A model generated the notes under the pieces. It made no database searches, had not been told where the DNA came from, and worked only from the letters and a program-made list of their open reading frames with translations. Below are positions 44,782 through 54,246 of a DNA stretch of 64,000 nt, in pieces. The translations under genes were made by a program, and so were the position numbers. Numbering within the stretch: the first letter of the stretch is position 1; the number at the start of each line of letters is the position of its first letter. Source of the stretch: Duncaniella dubosii (lineage in GTDB: Bacteria > Bacteroidota > Bacteroidia > Bacteroidales > Muribaculaceae); assembly GCF_004803915.1 (NCBI RefSeq), contig NZ_CP039396.1, positions 3,162,001 through 3,226,000 of the forward strand, in the 5' to 3' direction.

Positions 44782-46843
44782 TTAGAAATGAAGTTTCACA
44801 CGGAGGTTGAATGTGCGTCCGGTGCTGTAGAAAATACGATAGGCGTTTTCCCATGTGCCGACCGAGCTGTAGTCTGTATAGGCATCCATGATGTAGTAGT
44901 TGTTGAATGCGTTGTAGACGTTGGCCTGGAATGTGCAGCGCACACCTTCGGTGATCGGGAAATTATAGCTTGCATTGAGGTCGAGCTGATTGCCGAAGGG
45001 GATTTCCCATGGCTCGGAAATCTTGAGAGTCTGTCCGGGGGCAATAGAGACACTACTGTTGTTTGAGAGCGAGAAGTCGCTGAAGTTGCGTGCATTGCAT
45101 GTCCAGTCAGCACCGATACGGAAACCGTTGAAGGGGCGGAACTGAACGCCGAGAGCGCCTGTCATCTGAGCCGAACCACCGACCTTTATACCTTTCTGGT
45201 CGATTGTGGCGAAAAGATGGTCGGGCGAAAGCGGAGTAGTGATGGTCGCAGGGACATTGCGGTCGCCGAGACTTGCGAGAGCCTGACCTGAACTGTTGTA
45301 GTAATAACCGACAGGGTCGTTCTGCCATGTATTGTCAGCGCAGGCAAACATACCTGAAAGCTCGAACCATTTGACGGGCTTATAGACGAAGTTGAGTTCG
45401 ACACCCATATAGCGCGAGTCGACACCGTTCATTGTGGCTGTGTAACGGTCATTGTCATAGGAAAGCGTACCAGAAGTGATGAGCGTACGGTCCTTCCACA
45501 TGGTGTAGTAGCCGTTGAGCTGGGCTGTGAACTTGGGTGAATGGTACTCATAGCCGACCTCGACTGCCTGAACCTTCTCGTTTTTTGGATTGGGGTTGAT
45601 GGCATTGGAGTTGGCGGGAGAAACGAACACGCCATACTGGAGGTAGGGAGCGCGTGTGATGTAACCGCCGTTGATGAAGACGTTGTTGTGGCGGTCAATG
45701 TTGTAGTTTGCACCTGCCTTGATATTGCCTGCGAAGAAGGTCTTCGACGGTGATTCGCTATCCTCTTCGTTAGCATAGAAATGCTCATAGCGTGTGTAGG
45801 TGTTAAGGTTGACAGCACCGGCAAGCACAACGTTGAGTTTCTTGTCGAAAGCCTGATATTCTGCCTGTGCATATAGACCCTCCTGCCAGATACGGCTGTC
45901 CCAGTTGCGGTAAACCACATCGCCGACACCGAGTTTCTGGTTCTGATAAGCGAGCTTTTCAGCCTCGGTAGCGAAAGTACGGCGGTTTGTAGCCGACGCA
46001 CGGTTGGCGTTATCAATGAAGTATGCGCCGTTGTAGAGGTCGGAAATCTCATTTGTATGCTCGCCATAGTAGTAACGGATGTCGACACCGGCAGTGACAG
46101 AGAGATGGTCGTTAATCTCGTTCTTGTAGTTGGAGATACCGCCAAACCATTTGTGGTTGTTGACAGAGTTTGACATCACCATGAGTGAACCGGTGGTGCT
46201 GTTCTGGTTCATGAGCTGAATCTGGTCGTAGGCAAACTGGCCGTTGGGATGGCGGAAATGGTAAGTCACACCGTTGTTTTCGTATGTATTCCAGTTAAGA
46301 TTACCGTTGCTTGAGCCATACCAATAGTTACGCAGACTGCTGGTGGAAGCCTGACCACTTGAACCGTAGCCTGTACCGATAGAGGCATAGACAACAGATG
46401 AGAGTGACGACTTGTGGTTAATCTGCCATACGTGGTTGAGCATCGCGACAGGCTTGTTGTAGACATTGTATTGCGATGTCTTACGCTCGCCGTTGAGTCC
46501 GAAACCGTAGGTCGGATTATAGCGGTAAGCCTGACCCTTGGGCATAAAGTTGGCTACATCCTGCCATCCCTGAACCGAAAGACCGTCCTGAGAACTGCGC
46601 TTGTAGTGGGTCTGGGGTGCGCCTGTCACGGTGAGTGAAATCTGGTTCTTATCGTTGAGACGCTTGGAGATATTGAAGAAGTAGTTGAACTGCTCATAGT
46701 CCGTACCCTGCACATATCCGTCGCCGGTCTTACGCGAACCGAGGAAGGTCATGGCCCAGCCATTCTTCATCAGGCCGGTCGAGAATGAAATACCGTAGTT
46801 CATCGAGTTGTCGTTGCCGAGGCCGTACCATGCAGTGCCACCT
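44782..46843 (-). pseudogene. TonB-dependent receptor, beta-barrel portion (downstream of the IS)
   Basis: The C-terminal ~690 residues of a TonB-dependent receptor: barrel strands from GGTAWYGLGNDNSMNYGIS through MKNGWAMTFLGSRKTGDGYVQG to the terminal LRVKLHF with a C-terminal Phe. It has lost its start, plug and signal to the IS at 46844-48425. Without the insertion the sequence reads from GLDSKK straight into GGTAWYGL in frame. In this genome copy no full receptor can be made, and the downstream lipoprotein may also lose expression by polarity. Confidence 0.88.
46842..46843. repeat. left CT core dinucleotide flanking the IS
   Basis: CT at 46842-46843 is repeated at 48426-48427. Removing the IS and one CT restores the receptor frame, so CT is the target core, as in IS110-family transposition. 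Confidence 0.8.
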
Positions 46844-47189
46844 TCTATGTTGTATTCCAAAATTCTCGTTGAGATTTAGAAAAGATTAACGTTAAAAATC
46901 AATTGCTTATGTTTCTGTGCCAATTGTGTAGGCACAAAAGAGTCATGATCGAGGCCTCTGCCCCAATCAAATAACCGGCAATCGGTTAGAGCCCGAAATG
47001 CCTTGTAGTTAAAAAAGTCCTATCAGGCAAACTTCTATCAGTCACGCCCCATCGGGCTGACAGTTTACTTATTCAGCATAATAGGAAAGACGCCACAACC
47101 TTTCTTTTAGATGCAGCCAAGGCTCATCAAGGAGGCGAGAGTAGCCGTCTTACTGTATTTGCCTATAAGACTTTTGAGTGTCGCATTAT
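46844..47189 (-). ncRNA. candidate bispecific guide (bridge/seek) RNA of the IS
   Basis: The noncoding 3' region of the IS, transcribed in the transposase direction. Donor loop: ACTTCTAT (47031-47038) matches the joined IS ends across the CT core. After one base, AGTCAC (47040-47045) is the complement of the other side of the same junction. Target loop: ACCTTTCTTT (47098-47107) matches the empty receptor site across the CT core. After one base, AGATG (47109-47113) complements the left target flank with one G-U wobble. The order, target loop then donor loop with left guide before right guide, matches published bridge RNAs. RNA ends are not determined. Confidence 0.6.
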
Positions 47190-48260
47190 CTAACGGCATT
47201 CATATCTGCGGTTTGATTTCAGTACGGAAAATATTATGTTGGAGAGCTTGCGGGCTATCCGGATTATGGCTTCCTGCGACTTCATTCCGCGGGTGCACAA
47301 TGCGCCGAACTTTGCGGAGAGTTCCGCGTCGTGCCGTATGGCTATCCATGAGGCCTCGACTATTTTTGGACCGAGGAATTTGTTTCCCCGGAAAGTCTTC
47401 TCACCGACGTATTCCTTGTCGCCGCTTGACGACATCATCGGCACGAGTCCGAGGAACGATGCGAACTGGCGCTGGTTACTGAAGCGACCGATGTCGTCAA
47501 TCTCGGTAAGCAGGCTCATGGCAATTGTCGAACCAATGCCTGGAACCGACATCAGGATGCCGTATTTCTCGGCATACCTGTCGCTGCGCGCCAGCGAGCG
47601 CAATCTGCGGTTCACATCAAGGAGGCGTTCCCTGTAATGGAGTACCTCGGCAATGAGCAGGTCAAGCGAGACCCGTGTGTCGGAGAGCAACCGCACGTCA
47701 TTCTGCAACCACGTTATGAAACTTCTTGTCCAGTGGCGGTTGCTTCGGAAATATTCTTCGGGGTACTCCACGCCGTTGTTGTACAGCAGATGCTTGATTC
47801 TGGATTTTATGCCGCCGGAAAGCTTCACAATAGTGGCGCGGTGGCGTACCAGCGCACGGTCATCGAGGCTGTCCTTCGAGTGAATGTACACACTGCCGAG
47901 CTCACCGCGCATAAGGGCTTTGGCCAGCTTTTTTGAATCCACCGGGTCTGACTTCGAGACCTTTTCCTTCTGGGTGGTCGGAACGTCAGCCGCATGTACC
48001 ACGGTGCATTTTATACCAAGCTCAGTCAGGGCATAATAGGTCGAGAAGCCCGAAAACCCCGTCTCGTAGGCTGCATGGTAGCTACCGTTAGGATAATGCT
48101 TGTTCAAATGTTCAAAGAGCTCTTTGGCCGAAGCCTTTTGAGTATGAGTGCGCATAAAACCAGAGGGGGTGAGCACCGTGACACTCCATGTTCTCAGATG
48201 GACGTCGATACCAATAGAGATATTTTGTCCGCTGAAATCTTTTTTGTTACTTTGTACCAT
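47190..48260 (-). CDS. IS110-family transposase (DEDD recombinase)
   Basis: A 356-residue transposase. The N-terminal RuvC-like domain has the DEDD set: Asp19 in SIGIDVHLRTW, Glu66 in AAYETGFSG, and Asp105 and Asp108 in KSDPVDSKKLAKAL. The C-terminal Tnp domain has VPGIGSTIAMSLLTEIDDI, an HhH-like helix pair, and FASFLGLVPMMSSSGDK, with the Ser cluster 277-279 where the second catalytic residue lies. The frame is intact, so the element may be active. IS110 enzymes use a guide RNA and recombine without a classical DDE mechanism. Confidence 0.95.
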   Translation of the reverse strand: MVQSNKKDFSGQNISIGIDVHLRTWSVTVLTPSGFMRTHTQKASAKELFEHLNKHYPNGSYHAAYETGFSGFSTYYALTELGIKCTVVHAADVPTTQKEKVSKSDPVDSKKLAKALMRGELGSVYIHSKDSLDDRALVRHRATIVKLSGGIKSRIKHLLYNNGVEYPEEYFRSNRHWTRSFITWLQNDVRLLSDTRVSLDLLIAEVLHYRERLLDVNRRLRSLARSDRYAEKYGILMSVPGIGSTIAMSLLTEIDDIGRFSNQRQFASFLGLVPMMSSSGDKEYVGEKTFRGNKFLGPKIVEASWIAIRHDAELSAKFGALCTRGMKSQEAIIRIARKLSNIIFSVLKSNRRYECR

Positions 48261-48425
48261 AGACGTATCGGTTTTGCTGTTAATGTATTTTGCTTTTACA
48301 AATTTACATGCAATTGCCCTTACGTCTATCTTTTCTCCTCACTCCTCTCGGGGAAGCCTTAGCGGCAAGGGGGCAGACAGCCCCCGTTGAGCGCCCCGTC
48401 AGCTAATCTGATGCAAACATAGTGA

Positions 48426-49130
48426 CTTTCTTTGAATCAAGACCTTTGGTGACCATGTTGATAGTACCACCAAATGAGGGCGAGGAAATGATTGTGGCTC
48501 CGAGACCGCGCTGAACCTGCATCGACGAAATCACGTCGCCGAGACCTGACCAGTTAGACCAGTAGATACCGCCCCATTCCATATCGTTGACGGGACACCG
48601 TTGACCATTGTGGCGGTGTTTGACGACTTGAAGCCACGGATGTTGATCTTGGCATCGCCGAAACCGCCGCCGTCCTTTGTCGCCCATACGCCGGGAGTGG
48701 TCTTGAGGACTTCAGGAAGCTCCTGATTGCCGAGCTTTATGTCAAGTGTAGCAGCGTCGACTGCCGAAACTGCCACCGGAGTGCGACGCGTACGTGCGAT
48801 TGACTGGGTCACAACGACGTCACTGAGCATCTGTGACTCCACTTCCATTCTGATTTCTCCGAGATTGGAGCTTGCAATGAGGTTGAGAGGTTTGTAACCG
48901 ATGTAATTAACATGGATTTCCTTACCCTTGGGAACGGTCAGGGTAAAACGCCCGTCGACATCTGTCGTCGCCACGATTTTAGTACCGGGCACTGAAATGG
49001 TAGCACCAATAATGGGCTCGCCATCTTCCGCGACAAGTACACCGCTGCACTTAATGTCGTTAGGGGCAGCCACAGCCGACACACATGTCAGCATAAGGGC
49101 CACTGCTAAGAGAATAAGTCTCCTAATCAT
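48426..49130 (-). pseudogene. TonB-dependent receptor, signal, regulatory and plug domains (upstream of the IS; one frameshift)
   Basis: Starts with signal peptide IRRLILLAVALMLTCVSAVA. A carboxypeptidase-like domain follows (KCSGVLVAEDGEPIIGATISV and TTDVDGRFTLTVPKGKE). The plug begins at VVVTQSIARTRRTPVAVSAV, with GGGFGDAKINIRGFKSSNTA and TMVNGVP. At 48592-48594 the minus-strand CCC should be CCCC, giving VPVNDMEWGGIYWSNWSGLGD and then GGTINMVTKGLDSKK at the IS junction. Joined to 44782-46843 it makes a receptor of about 920 aa. A -7 element at 49275-49282 (CAAATTTA on plus) is upstream. Confidence 0.88.
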
Positions 49131-49484
49131 AGAACTAATTTGCTTGGATGGTTAATAAATGATTGGAATTAAATGATTGATATTTGCGTTACCTGTAGTT
49201 CTAAAATTTAAGGACTCAAACCGTTTTTAGATAAAAAACATCACACACGCTTTGATACTGTTTGAAACTTTTTACAAATTTACGTAATAATTTAGATTTA
49301 TGTTAAAGAATCTTGTTAAATTATCATGAAATTGCCCAAAATAAGCCATCTCATCGATAGTTCAATGGCAAAAGCGCTCTGATACCGGCCAAATAATCTA
49401 TTATATCACGATACAATGAGAGATGTATCCTATTTTGCATTTTTCAGTTTTTATGACTAAGTTTGCCAAGATTTTTCACGACGG
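49131..49484. other. 354-bp divergent intergenic region, TonB receptor / MerR regulator
   Basis: Holds the receptor -7 element (minus strand, 49275-49282) and the MerR gene promoter (plus strand, 49434-49465). A tRNA-D-arm-like stretch near 49355-49385 does not fold as a tRNA. No ORF is supported. Confidence 0.55.
49434..49465 (+). promoter_or_regulatory. promoter of the MerR-mltG-DUF2007 unit
   Basis: TTTG (49434-49437), a 20-nt spacer and TAAGTTTG (49458-49465), 20 nt before the MerR ATG. Consensus Bacteroidetes promoter. Confidence 0.8.
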
Positions 49485-49820
49485 ATGGACATAACAAGTA
49501 AAAAATATTACAAAATCAGCGAGGTTTCTGAAATGCTTGGGCTGCCTATGTCAACCCTGCGTTTCTGGGAAAACCATTTCCCGACCATCAATCCACGCCG
49601 CAACGACCGTGGGACACGATTTTATACTCCACGCGACATAGAAGCAATCCGCATGATTGCCTATCTTGTCAAAGACAAGGGCATGAAGCTTGAAGCGGCT
49701 CAAGAAGAGCTAAAACGCAACCGTGACGGCGTTGTCAAGAAATTTGAAACCGTCGAAAAGCTAAAAAAAATCAGAGCTACCCTTCAGGAAATGCTCGACT
49801 CACTCCATAAACTCCGATAA
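49485..49820 (+). CDS. MerR family transcriptional regulator
   Basis: A 111-residue protein with an N-terminal MerR winged helix: KKYYKISEVSEMLGLPMSTLRFWENHF, then RGTRFYTPRDIEAIRMIAYLVKDKGMKLEAAQEEL. A short coiled-coil tail (VEKLKKIRATLQEMLDSLHKLR) allows dimer formation. There is no ligand-binding domain or metal-binding cysteine cluster, so the signal is unknown. The type is common in Bacteroidetes. It is separated from mltG by 15 nt and very likely co-transcribed. Confidence 0.9.
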   Translation: MDITSKKYYKISEVSEMLGLPMSTLRFWENHFPTINPRRNDRGTRFYTPRDIEAIRMIAYLVKDKGMKLEAAQEELKRNRDGVVKKFETVEKLKKIRATLQEMLDSLHKLR

Positions 49821-49835
49821 CCCTACCGGTCAATC

Positions 49836-50911
49836 ATGGCAACAAGACAATCATCAACAAAATCCAAAGGCAAAAAGAAGAAACAGAAGTCGTGGTTCTA
49901 CAGGCACTCCCTCGGATTGCTGATTGCAGGGATAGCCATATTCGTGACAGGAATATCTGTGCTCGCATTTGTGTTTATACCATATTCCGGCTCAGATACA
50001 GACAACGAATGGATCTACATCCCAAAAGGAATTTCACAGGCTGCCGTGAAAGACTCCATGAAATCAAATCTCGGATCATCAATGGGAACAAGAGTCTATA
50101 TTATATGGAAACTCATGGGCGGAAATTCCGAAAAATCACAAGGAGCATATAAAGTTTCTCCCGGGCAGAGTGCACTCAACATAAGCCGTCGCGTAGCTCT
50201 GGGACGGCAGACTCCTGTAGAGGTAAGATTTAACGGGACACGCACCATGAAGCAACTGTCAGAACGCATCGCAGCCCAGCTCCAGTGTAGCCCGAAGAAT
50301 TTATCGAAGCTTGCGACGAAGTGCTCCCCGACAGCGGTTTCACACGGGCAACATATCCCGCGGCCTTTATTCCTGACAGCTACGAGTTTTATTGGAGTGC
50401 ATCGCCGAGAAACATAGTCCGCCGGCTATTGGATTATCGTAACAGATTCTGGGACAAGAGCCGACGAAGCAAAGCTGCCAGACTCGGACTGACCCCGGCT
50501 GAAGTCGCAACCATAGCGTCAATCGTCGAAGAGGAAACTGCAAAAACCGATGAAAAGCCCAAAGTGGCACGCCTCTATTTAAACCGCCTACAGAAAGGCA
50601 TCAAACTTCAGGCAGATCCAACCGTAAAATTCGCATCCGGAGACTTCTCGCTCCGTCGCATCACCGGCAAGCATCTTGCAATCGAATCGCCTTACAATAC
50701 GTATAAAATATCAGGTCTCCCGCCGGGACCTATCCGTGTCCCGGCCTCATCGACTCTCGATGCCGTCCTAAATGCCCCAAATCACAATTATATATATATG
50801 TGTGCGAAGGAGGATTTTTCAGGATACCACAATTTTGCATCGGACTATGCTACACATCAGGCAAATGCCCGTCGCTATCAGGCAGAACTTAACCGACGCG
50901 GTATACGTTAG
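49836..50911 (+). CDS. mltG: MltG: endolytic murein transglycosylase, one apparent frameshift
   Basis: A membrane-anchored YceG/MltG lytic transglycosylase that cuts nascent glycan strands. The basic N-terminus and one membrane segment (LGLLIAGIAIFVTGISVLAFVFI) are followed by a LysM-like region (YIPKGISQAAVKDSM). The frame breaks at 50291-50293, where AGCCCGAAG should read AGCCCCGAAG. The second half then gives EEFIEACDEVLPDSGF, FIPDSYEFYW, the catalytic EEETAKTDEKPKVARLYLNRL and ADPTVKF motifs, and ISGLPPGPI. Corrected length is 358 aa, normal for the family. The catalytic Glu is in IVEEETAKT. Probably functional. Confidence 0.92.
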
Positions 50912-50956
50912 GACAATATAGAATCCATTCAAAAATTCAACTTAAGAATCCTCCTC

Positions 50957-51178
50957 ATGAAATCAATCGCCTCTTTCCCGGACACAATATCAGCATCAAT
51001 CGCACAGGGAATGCTCGAAGCCAACGGAATACGCTCTGTAATCGACAATCAGGCAATGGACTCGTTCTACCCGGCCCCATTGTCAGGATTGTCGGAAGTA
51101 AATCTTATGGTCAACGAAAGAGATGCCGGTCGTGCAATCGAGCTGCTTAAAGAATCCAATGACGGTGACTGCGGATAA
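50957..51178 (+). CDS. DUF2007 domain protein
   Basis: A 73-residue protein consisting of a DUF2007/putative signal-transducing domain: SIASFPDTISASIAQGMLEANGIRSVIDNQAM, then a loop, LSEVNLMVNERDAGRAIELLKES. The alpha/beta ferredoxin-like pattern is the same as in small GlnB-like sensors, but no ligand residues are clear. It follows mltG by 45 nt and probably belongs to the same operon. Function is not known. Confidence 0.85.
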   Translation: MKSIASFPDTISASIAQGMLEANGIRSVIDNQAMDSFYPAPLSGLSEVNLMVNERDAGRAIELLKESNDGDCG

Positions 51179-51459
51179 ACCGAGTATAGAAGTTCAGACT
51201 CGTTTCCGGATTCAAGCAGATTGAGCATCCTTACAGTAAAATTCGGAAACAGCCAGACTTAAAATCGGTAAAAATGACCACTTTTTCGAAAAAGTTTTCG
51301 TAACTTTGCAGAGACAATAGACCTGTCATCAACAATATTAAAAGGCAATTTAACATCCGCCTCCGAACGATAACGCCATCGGTATTATCTGTAACATTTC
51401 AACGCCACCTAAACCCTATCTATCAACCCACACAGTCCTTAGCTTCGAACGTATTCCCG
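51179..51459. other. intergenic region with AraC-gene promoter and palindrome
   Basis: The perfect 16-bp palindrome ACTTTTTCGAAAAAGT (51280-51295) ends five bases before TAACTTTG (51301-51308), a perfect -7 box. No good -33 box is seen, so activation by a bound factor is plausible. The leader to the AraC start is about 150 nt. Confidence 0.6.
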
Positions 51460-52314
51460 ATGAGTATGCCTCCCACCACACCTCCGGTATCAAGAACAGA
51501 GATGATCAGCGTTTTCCGCTCATTGTCAGACATACCTTCAGTCAGTTTCCCCTCACGGCTTGACAGCATGCTGCTCGCCGTCTGCAAACAAGGTGAGATC
51601 TCAGCAGTAATCGATGTAGCGCCAAGACGCATGGGGCCAAGCTCAATCATGGTGCTCAGACCGGGACACATCATCAGCCAATGCAGACAAAGTGACGATT
51701 TCGATGGATTTTTCATCGTAGCGCAAGAGGAAAAAATCAACGACATCCTGCCCTCACTTCACTATGTGATTCCATACAGCATTCATTACAATGCCAATCC
51801 GATTATCGAAATCACAGCTGAGGAGCTTGAGACACAGACGCTGATATATGCGATGCTACAACGGCAGATCAAATCGTCCGACAGACTTTTCAATAAAATG
51901 GCCCTAAGCTCGATGTGCGAAGTTCTTTTTTATAACACACTCGGCATATATGCCTCACGTGTAAACAACACCAGACATAATTCACGCCGCGAAGAACTTC
52001 TTTCGCAGTTCATTGATCTGATAGAGGCTAATTTCAAGACCGAGCGCGCGGTGAATTTCTATGCCGAAAAGCTTTTTGTAACACCCAAACATCTTTCTGC
52101 CGTACTTAAAGAAATCAGCGGAAAAACGGCCGGCGAATGGATTGACCATAGAGTCATACTCGAAGCAAAGCTCCTGCTACGTACAACCGGCATGAACATT
52201 CAGGAAATCAGCGTCGCACTGAATTTTTCAAACCAATCGTTTTTTGGGAAATATTTCAAGCATCTCACCGGACTGTCACCGCGTGAATACCGCAACCGCA
52301 TATCCGAATCATAG
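51460..52314 (+). CDS. AraC family transcriptional regulator
   Basis: A 284-residue regulator. The N-terminal cupin-like sensor includes MLLAVCKQGEISAVIDVAPRRMG and SSIMVLRPGHIISQC. The C-terminal AraC domain has two helix-turn-helix units: FYAEKLFVTPKHLSAVLKEISGKTAGEW and NIQEISVALNFSNQSFFGKYFKHLTGLSPREYR. Start codons at 51460 and 51502 are both possible; the first is kept. The ligand is unknown. The palindrome and -7 box upstream suggest autoregulation. The TPR gene begins 26 nt after its stop. Confidence 0.9.
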   Translation: MSMPPTTPPVSRTEMISVFRSLSDIPSVSFPSRLDSMLLAVCKQGEISAVIDVAPRRMGPSSIMVLRPGHIISQCRQSDDFDGFFIVAQEEKINDILPSLHYVIPYSIHYNANPIIEITAEELETQTLIYAMLQRQIKSSDRLFNKMALSSMCEVLFYNTLGIYASRVNNTRHNSRREELLSQFIDLIEANFKTERAVNFYAEKLFVTPKHLSAVLKEISGKTAGEWIDHRVILEAKLLLRTTGMNIQEISVALNFSNQSFFGKYFKHLTGLSPREYRNRISES

Positions 52315-52340
52315 AGACGAAAATTCATATAATCCCCATC

Positions 52341-53243
52341 ATGTCACAACTCTCCATCCAAGCAATGTCAATCATTAAAATTATCTCGTCAACATTCATT
52401 ATATCAGCACTATTGTTCGCTCCTCTCGCTGCGAAAGCATCAGAAAATGAAACCGAGTCGCTCTATTTCAAAAAAATTGACGAAGCAGACAAGGCTTGCG
52501 CAGAGGGACTCTGGCACGAAGCTGAAAACGCACTTGTAGAAGCTCTACGGGCAGAACCTGCAAATCCATCAAACGTACTTCTGATTTCAAACCTCGGTAT
52601 AATACGTTTCAATATGGGACAAGACTCCCTTGCCATAGCGACTCTTAACGACGCACATTCAATGGCCCCGGCCTCAGTCACCATACTATCAAACAGGGCG
52701 AAAGTGCTTGCAGCCAATGGATATGACGAGGAAGCCTACCTTGACTACAGCCGAATCATCGAACTTGACTCCCTTGAAATATCGGCAAGACTGCCGCGAT
52801 GTCTGTATGCACTCCGCCGCCATGACTTCCGCACCGCTAAGTCTGATATGGAATTTATGGAACAGAATTTTCCCGGGAAGATAGAAACCGAAATAGCGGG
52901 AGCAGCTGTCCGCAGCGGCACAGGAGATTTTGCCGGAGCAATTCCGTATTACAGCCGAATCCTGCTTGAAAGGAAAGACCCTGAATATTACAGCGGGCGC
53001 GCATACTGCTACCTGCTTACCGGCTCTCTCCAAGAAGCATCCGACGACATTAATTCGGCATTGGCCATCACACCGGCTGACGGTGAACTTTATCTATATC
53101 GTGCGGCGTTAAATAAGATGCGCTACCGTCCGGCTGATGCCGAGGCCGATGCACGAAAAGCCGTGGAGCTCGGTGTCGATAAAACACGCGCTACACAATT
53201 CTTAAGCAATCAGATTTCGGACACTATGCCCAAACGAAAATAG
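52341..53243 (+). CDS. exported tetratricopeptide-repeat protein
   Basis: A 300-residue protein with a signal peptide near residues 9-34 (SIIKIISSTFIISALLFAPLAAKA); ATG at 52341 or 52365. The rest is TPR-like helix pairs: KKIDEADKACAEGLWHEAENALVEAL, NLGIIRFNMGQDSLAIATLNDA, RAKVLAANGYDEEAYLDYSRI and further repeats to the C-terminus. Such proteins are scaffolds in the periplasm or outer membrane. No partner is identified. It follows the AraC gene closely and may be its target. Confidence 0.85.
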   Translation: MSQLSIQAMSIIKIISSTFIISALLFAPLAAKASENETESLYFKKIDEADKACAEGLWHEAENALVEALRAEPANPSNVLLISNLGIIRFNMGQDSLAIATLNDAHSMAPASVTILSNRAKVLAANGYDEEAYLDYSRIIELDSLEISARLPRCLYALRRHDFRTAKSDMEFMEQNFPGKIETEIAGAAVRSGTGDFAGAIPYYSRILLERKDPEYYSGRAYCYLLTGSLQEASDDINSALAITPADGELYLYRAALNKMRYRPADAEADARKAVELGVDKTRATQFLSNQISDTMPKRK

Positions 53244-53288
53244 CAAATTTAGCTGAAGGGTGAAGAGTCTACTTAAAATTTACAGTCT

Positions 53289-54236
53289 ATGACAGGAACA
53301 GTAATCAAAAATACAGGCAGCAACTATCTTGTACGCACCGACAACGGAACAAATATGAGCTGCAAGATAAAAGGAAACTTCCGGCTGAAAGGGATACGCA
53401 CAACCAATCCGGTTGCCGTAGGAGACCGAGTGACCATTACCGGCGATAAGGACGAGACAAACTACATAACAGCCATTGAACCTCGCCGCAACTACATTAT
53501 CCGCAAGGCTACAAATCTGTCAAAACAAGGTCACATTCTGGCCGCCAATATAGATCAAGTATGTCTTGTGGTCACACTTTTTCATCCAGTCACATCGACT
53601 ACTTTTATCGACCGTTTTCTCGCAACAGCCGAGGCATATCGCGTCCCGGCCATATTAGTCATAAACAAAATAGACCTTATCGAAGATGATGCCGAGGCAA
53701 TGGAATATCTGGATGCAATAAGCTATCTCTATGAATCAATCGGATATCCCGTAGTCAGACTGTCGGCAAAAACAGGAGAGGGAATAAATGTCCTGCGCTC
53801 TCAGCTCAATGGGAAAACAACCCTCTTCTCAGGCAATTCAGGAGTAGGGAAATCAACTCTTATCAACGACCTTATCCCGGGGCTGGAACTTGCGACATCC
53901 GAAATATCAGACACACACGACACAGGAATGCACACCACAACGTTCTCTGAGATGTTTGAAATCCCCGGCATGGACGATAAAAGCTACATCATCGACACTC
54001 CGGGAGTAAAAGGGTTCGGCACATTGGAGTTTGACAAGCATGAGGTGAGCCATTTTTTCCCTGAAATTTTCAAAATCGGCGCTGAATGCCGTTACGGCAA
54101 CTGCACCCACACGCATGAACCGGGATGTGCTGTCCGCGAGGCACTCGAAAACCATCTTATCTCAGAATCCCGATACTCGTCGTATCTTTCAATCCTTGAC
54201 GATTCAGAGGAGGACAAATATAGGAAAAAGTTCTGA
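53289..54236 (+). CDS. rsgA: RsgA: ribosome biogenesis GTPase
   Basis: The 315-residue circularly permuted GTPase that matures the 30S subunit. The N-terminal OB domain has [23 protein letters not shown]. The permuted G motifs run G4 (VINKIDL), G5, then the P-loop [14 protein letters not shown] and G3 ([10 protein letters not shown]). The C-terminal zinc site is [14 protein letters not shown] with Cys and His. Length is normal. It ends 10 nt from the convergent YigZ-like gene, with no clear terminator between them. Confidence 0.95.
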   Translation: MTGTVIKNTGSNYLVRTDNGTNMSCKIKGNFRLKGIRTTNPVAVGDRVTITGDKDETNYITAIEPRRNYIIRKATNLSKQGHILAANIDQVCLVVTLFHPVTSTTFIDRFLATAEAYRVPAILVINKIDLIEDDAEAMEYLDAISYLYESIGYPVVRLSAKTGEGINVLRSQLNGKTTLFSGNSGVGKSTLINDLIPGLELATSEISDTHDTGMHTTTFSEMFEIPGMDDKSYIIDTPGVKGFGTLEFDKHEVSHFFPEIFKIGAECRYGNCTHTHEPGCAVREALENHLISESRYSSYLSILDDSEEDKYRKKF

Positions 54237-54246
54237 ATAAGGATTT

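Larger units (their letters stand above)
46844..48425 (-). mobile_element. IS110-family (IS1111-like) insertion sequence, 1582 bp
   Basis: Ends were set by reconstructing the uninterrupted receptor. The element has one transposase gene (47190-48260, minus strand), 165 nt upstream of it and a long 346-nt noncoding tail downstream. Short subterminal inverted repeats CTATGTT occur 1 nt inside the left end (46845-46851) and 3 nt inside the right end (48416-48422 as AACATAG). There is no target duplication beyond the CT core. A long 3' noncoding part and subterminal repeats are features of the IS1111 subgroup. The 3' part holds candidate guide segments at 47031-47045 and 47098-47113. Confidence 0.9.

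Noticed and set aside
49350..49400. tRNA or tRNA fragment
   Set aside because: A D-arm-like stretch (TAGTTCAATGGC) is present, but the anticodon, T and acceptor stems do not form.
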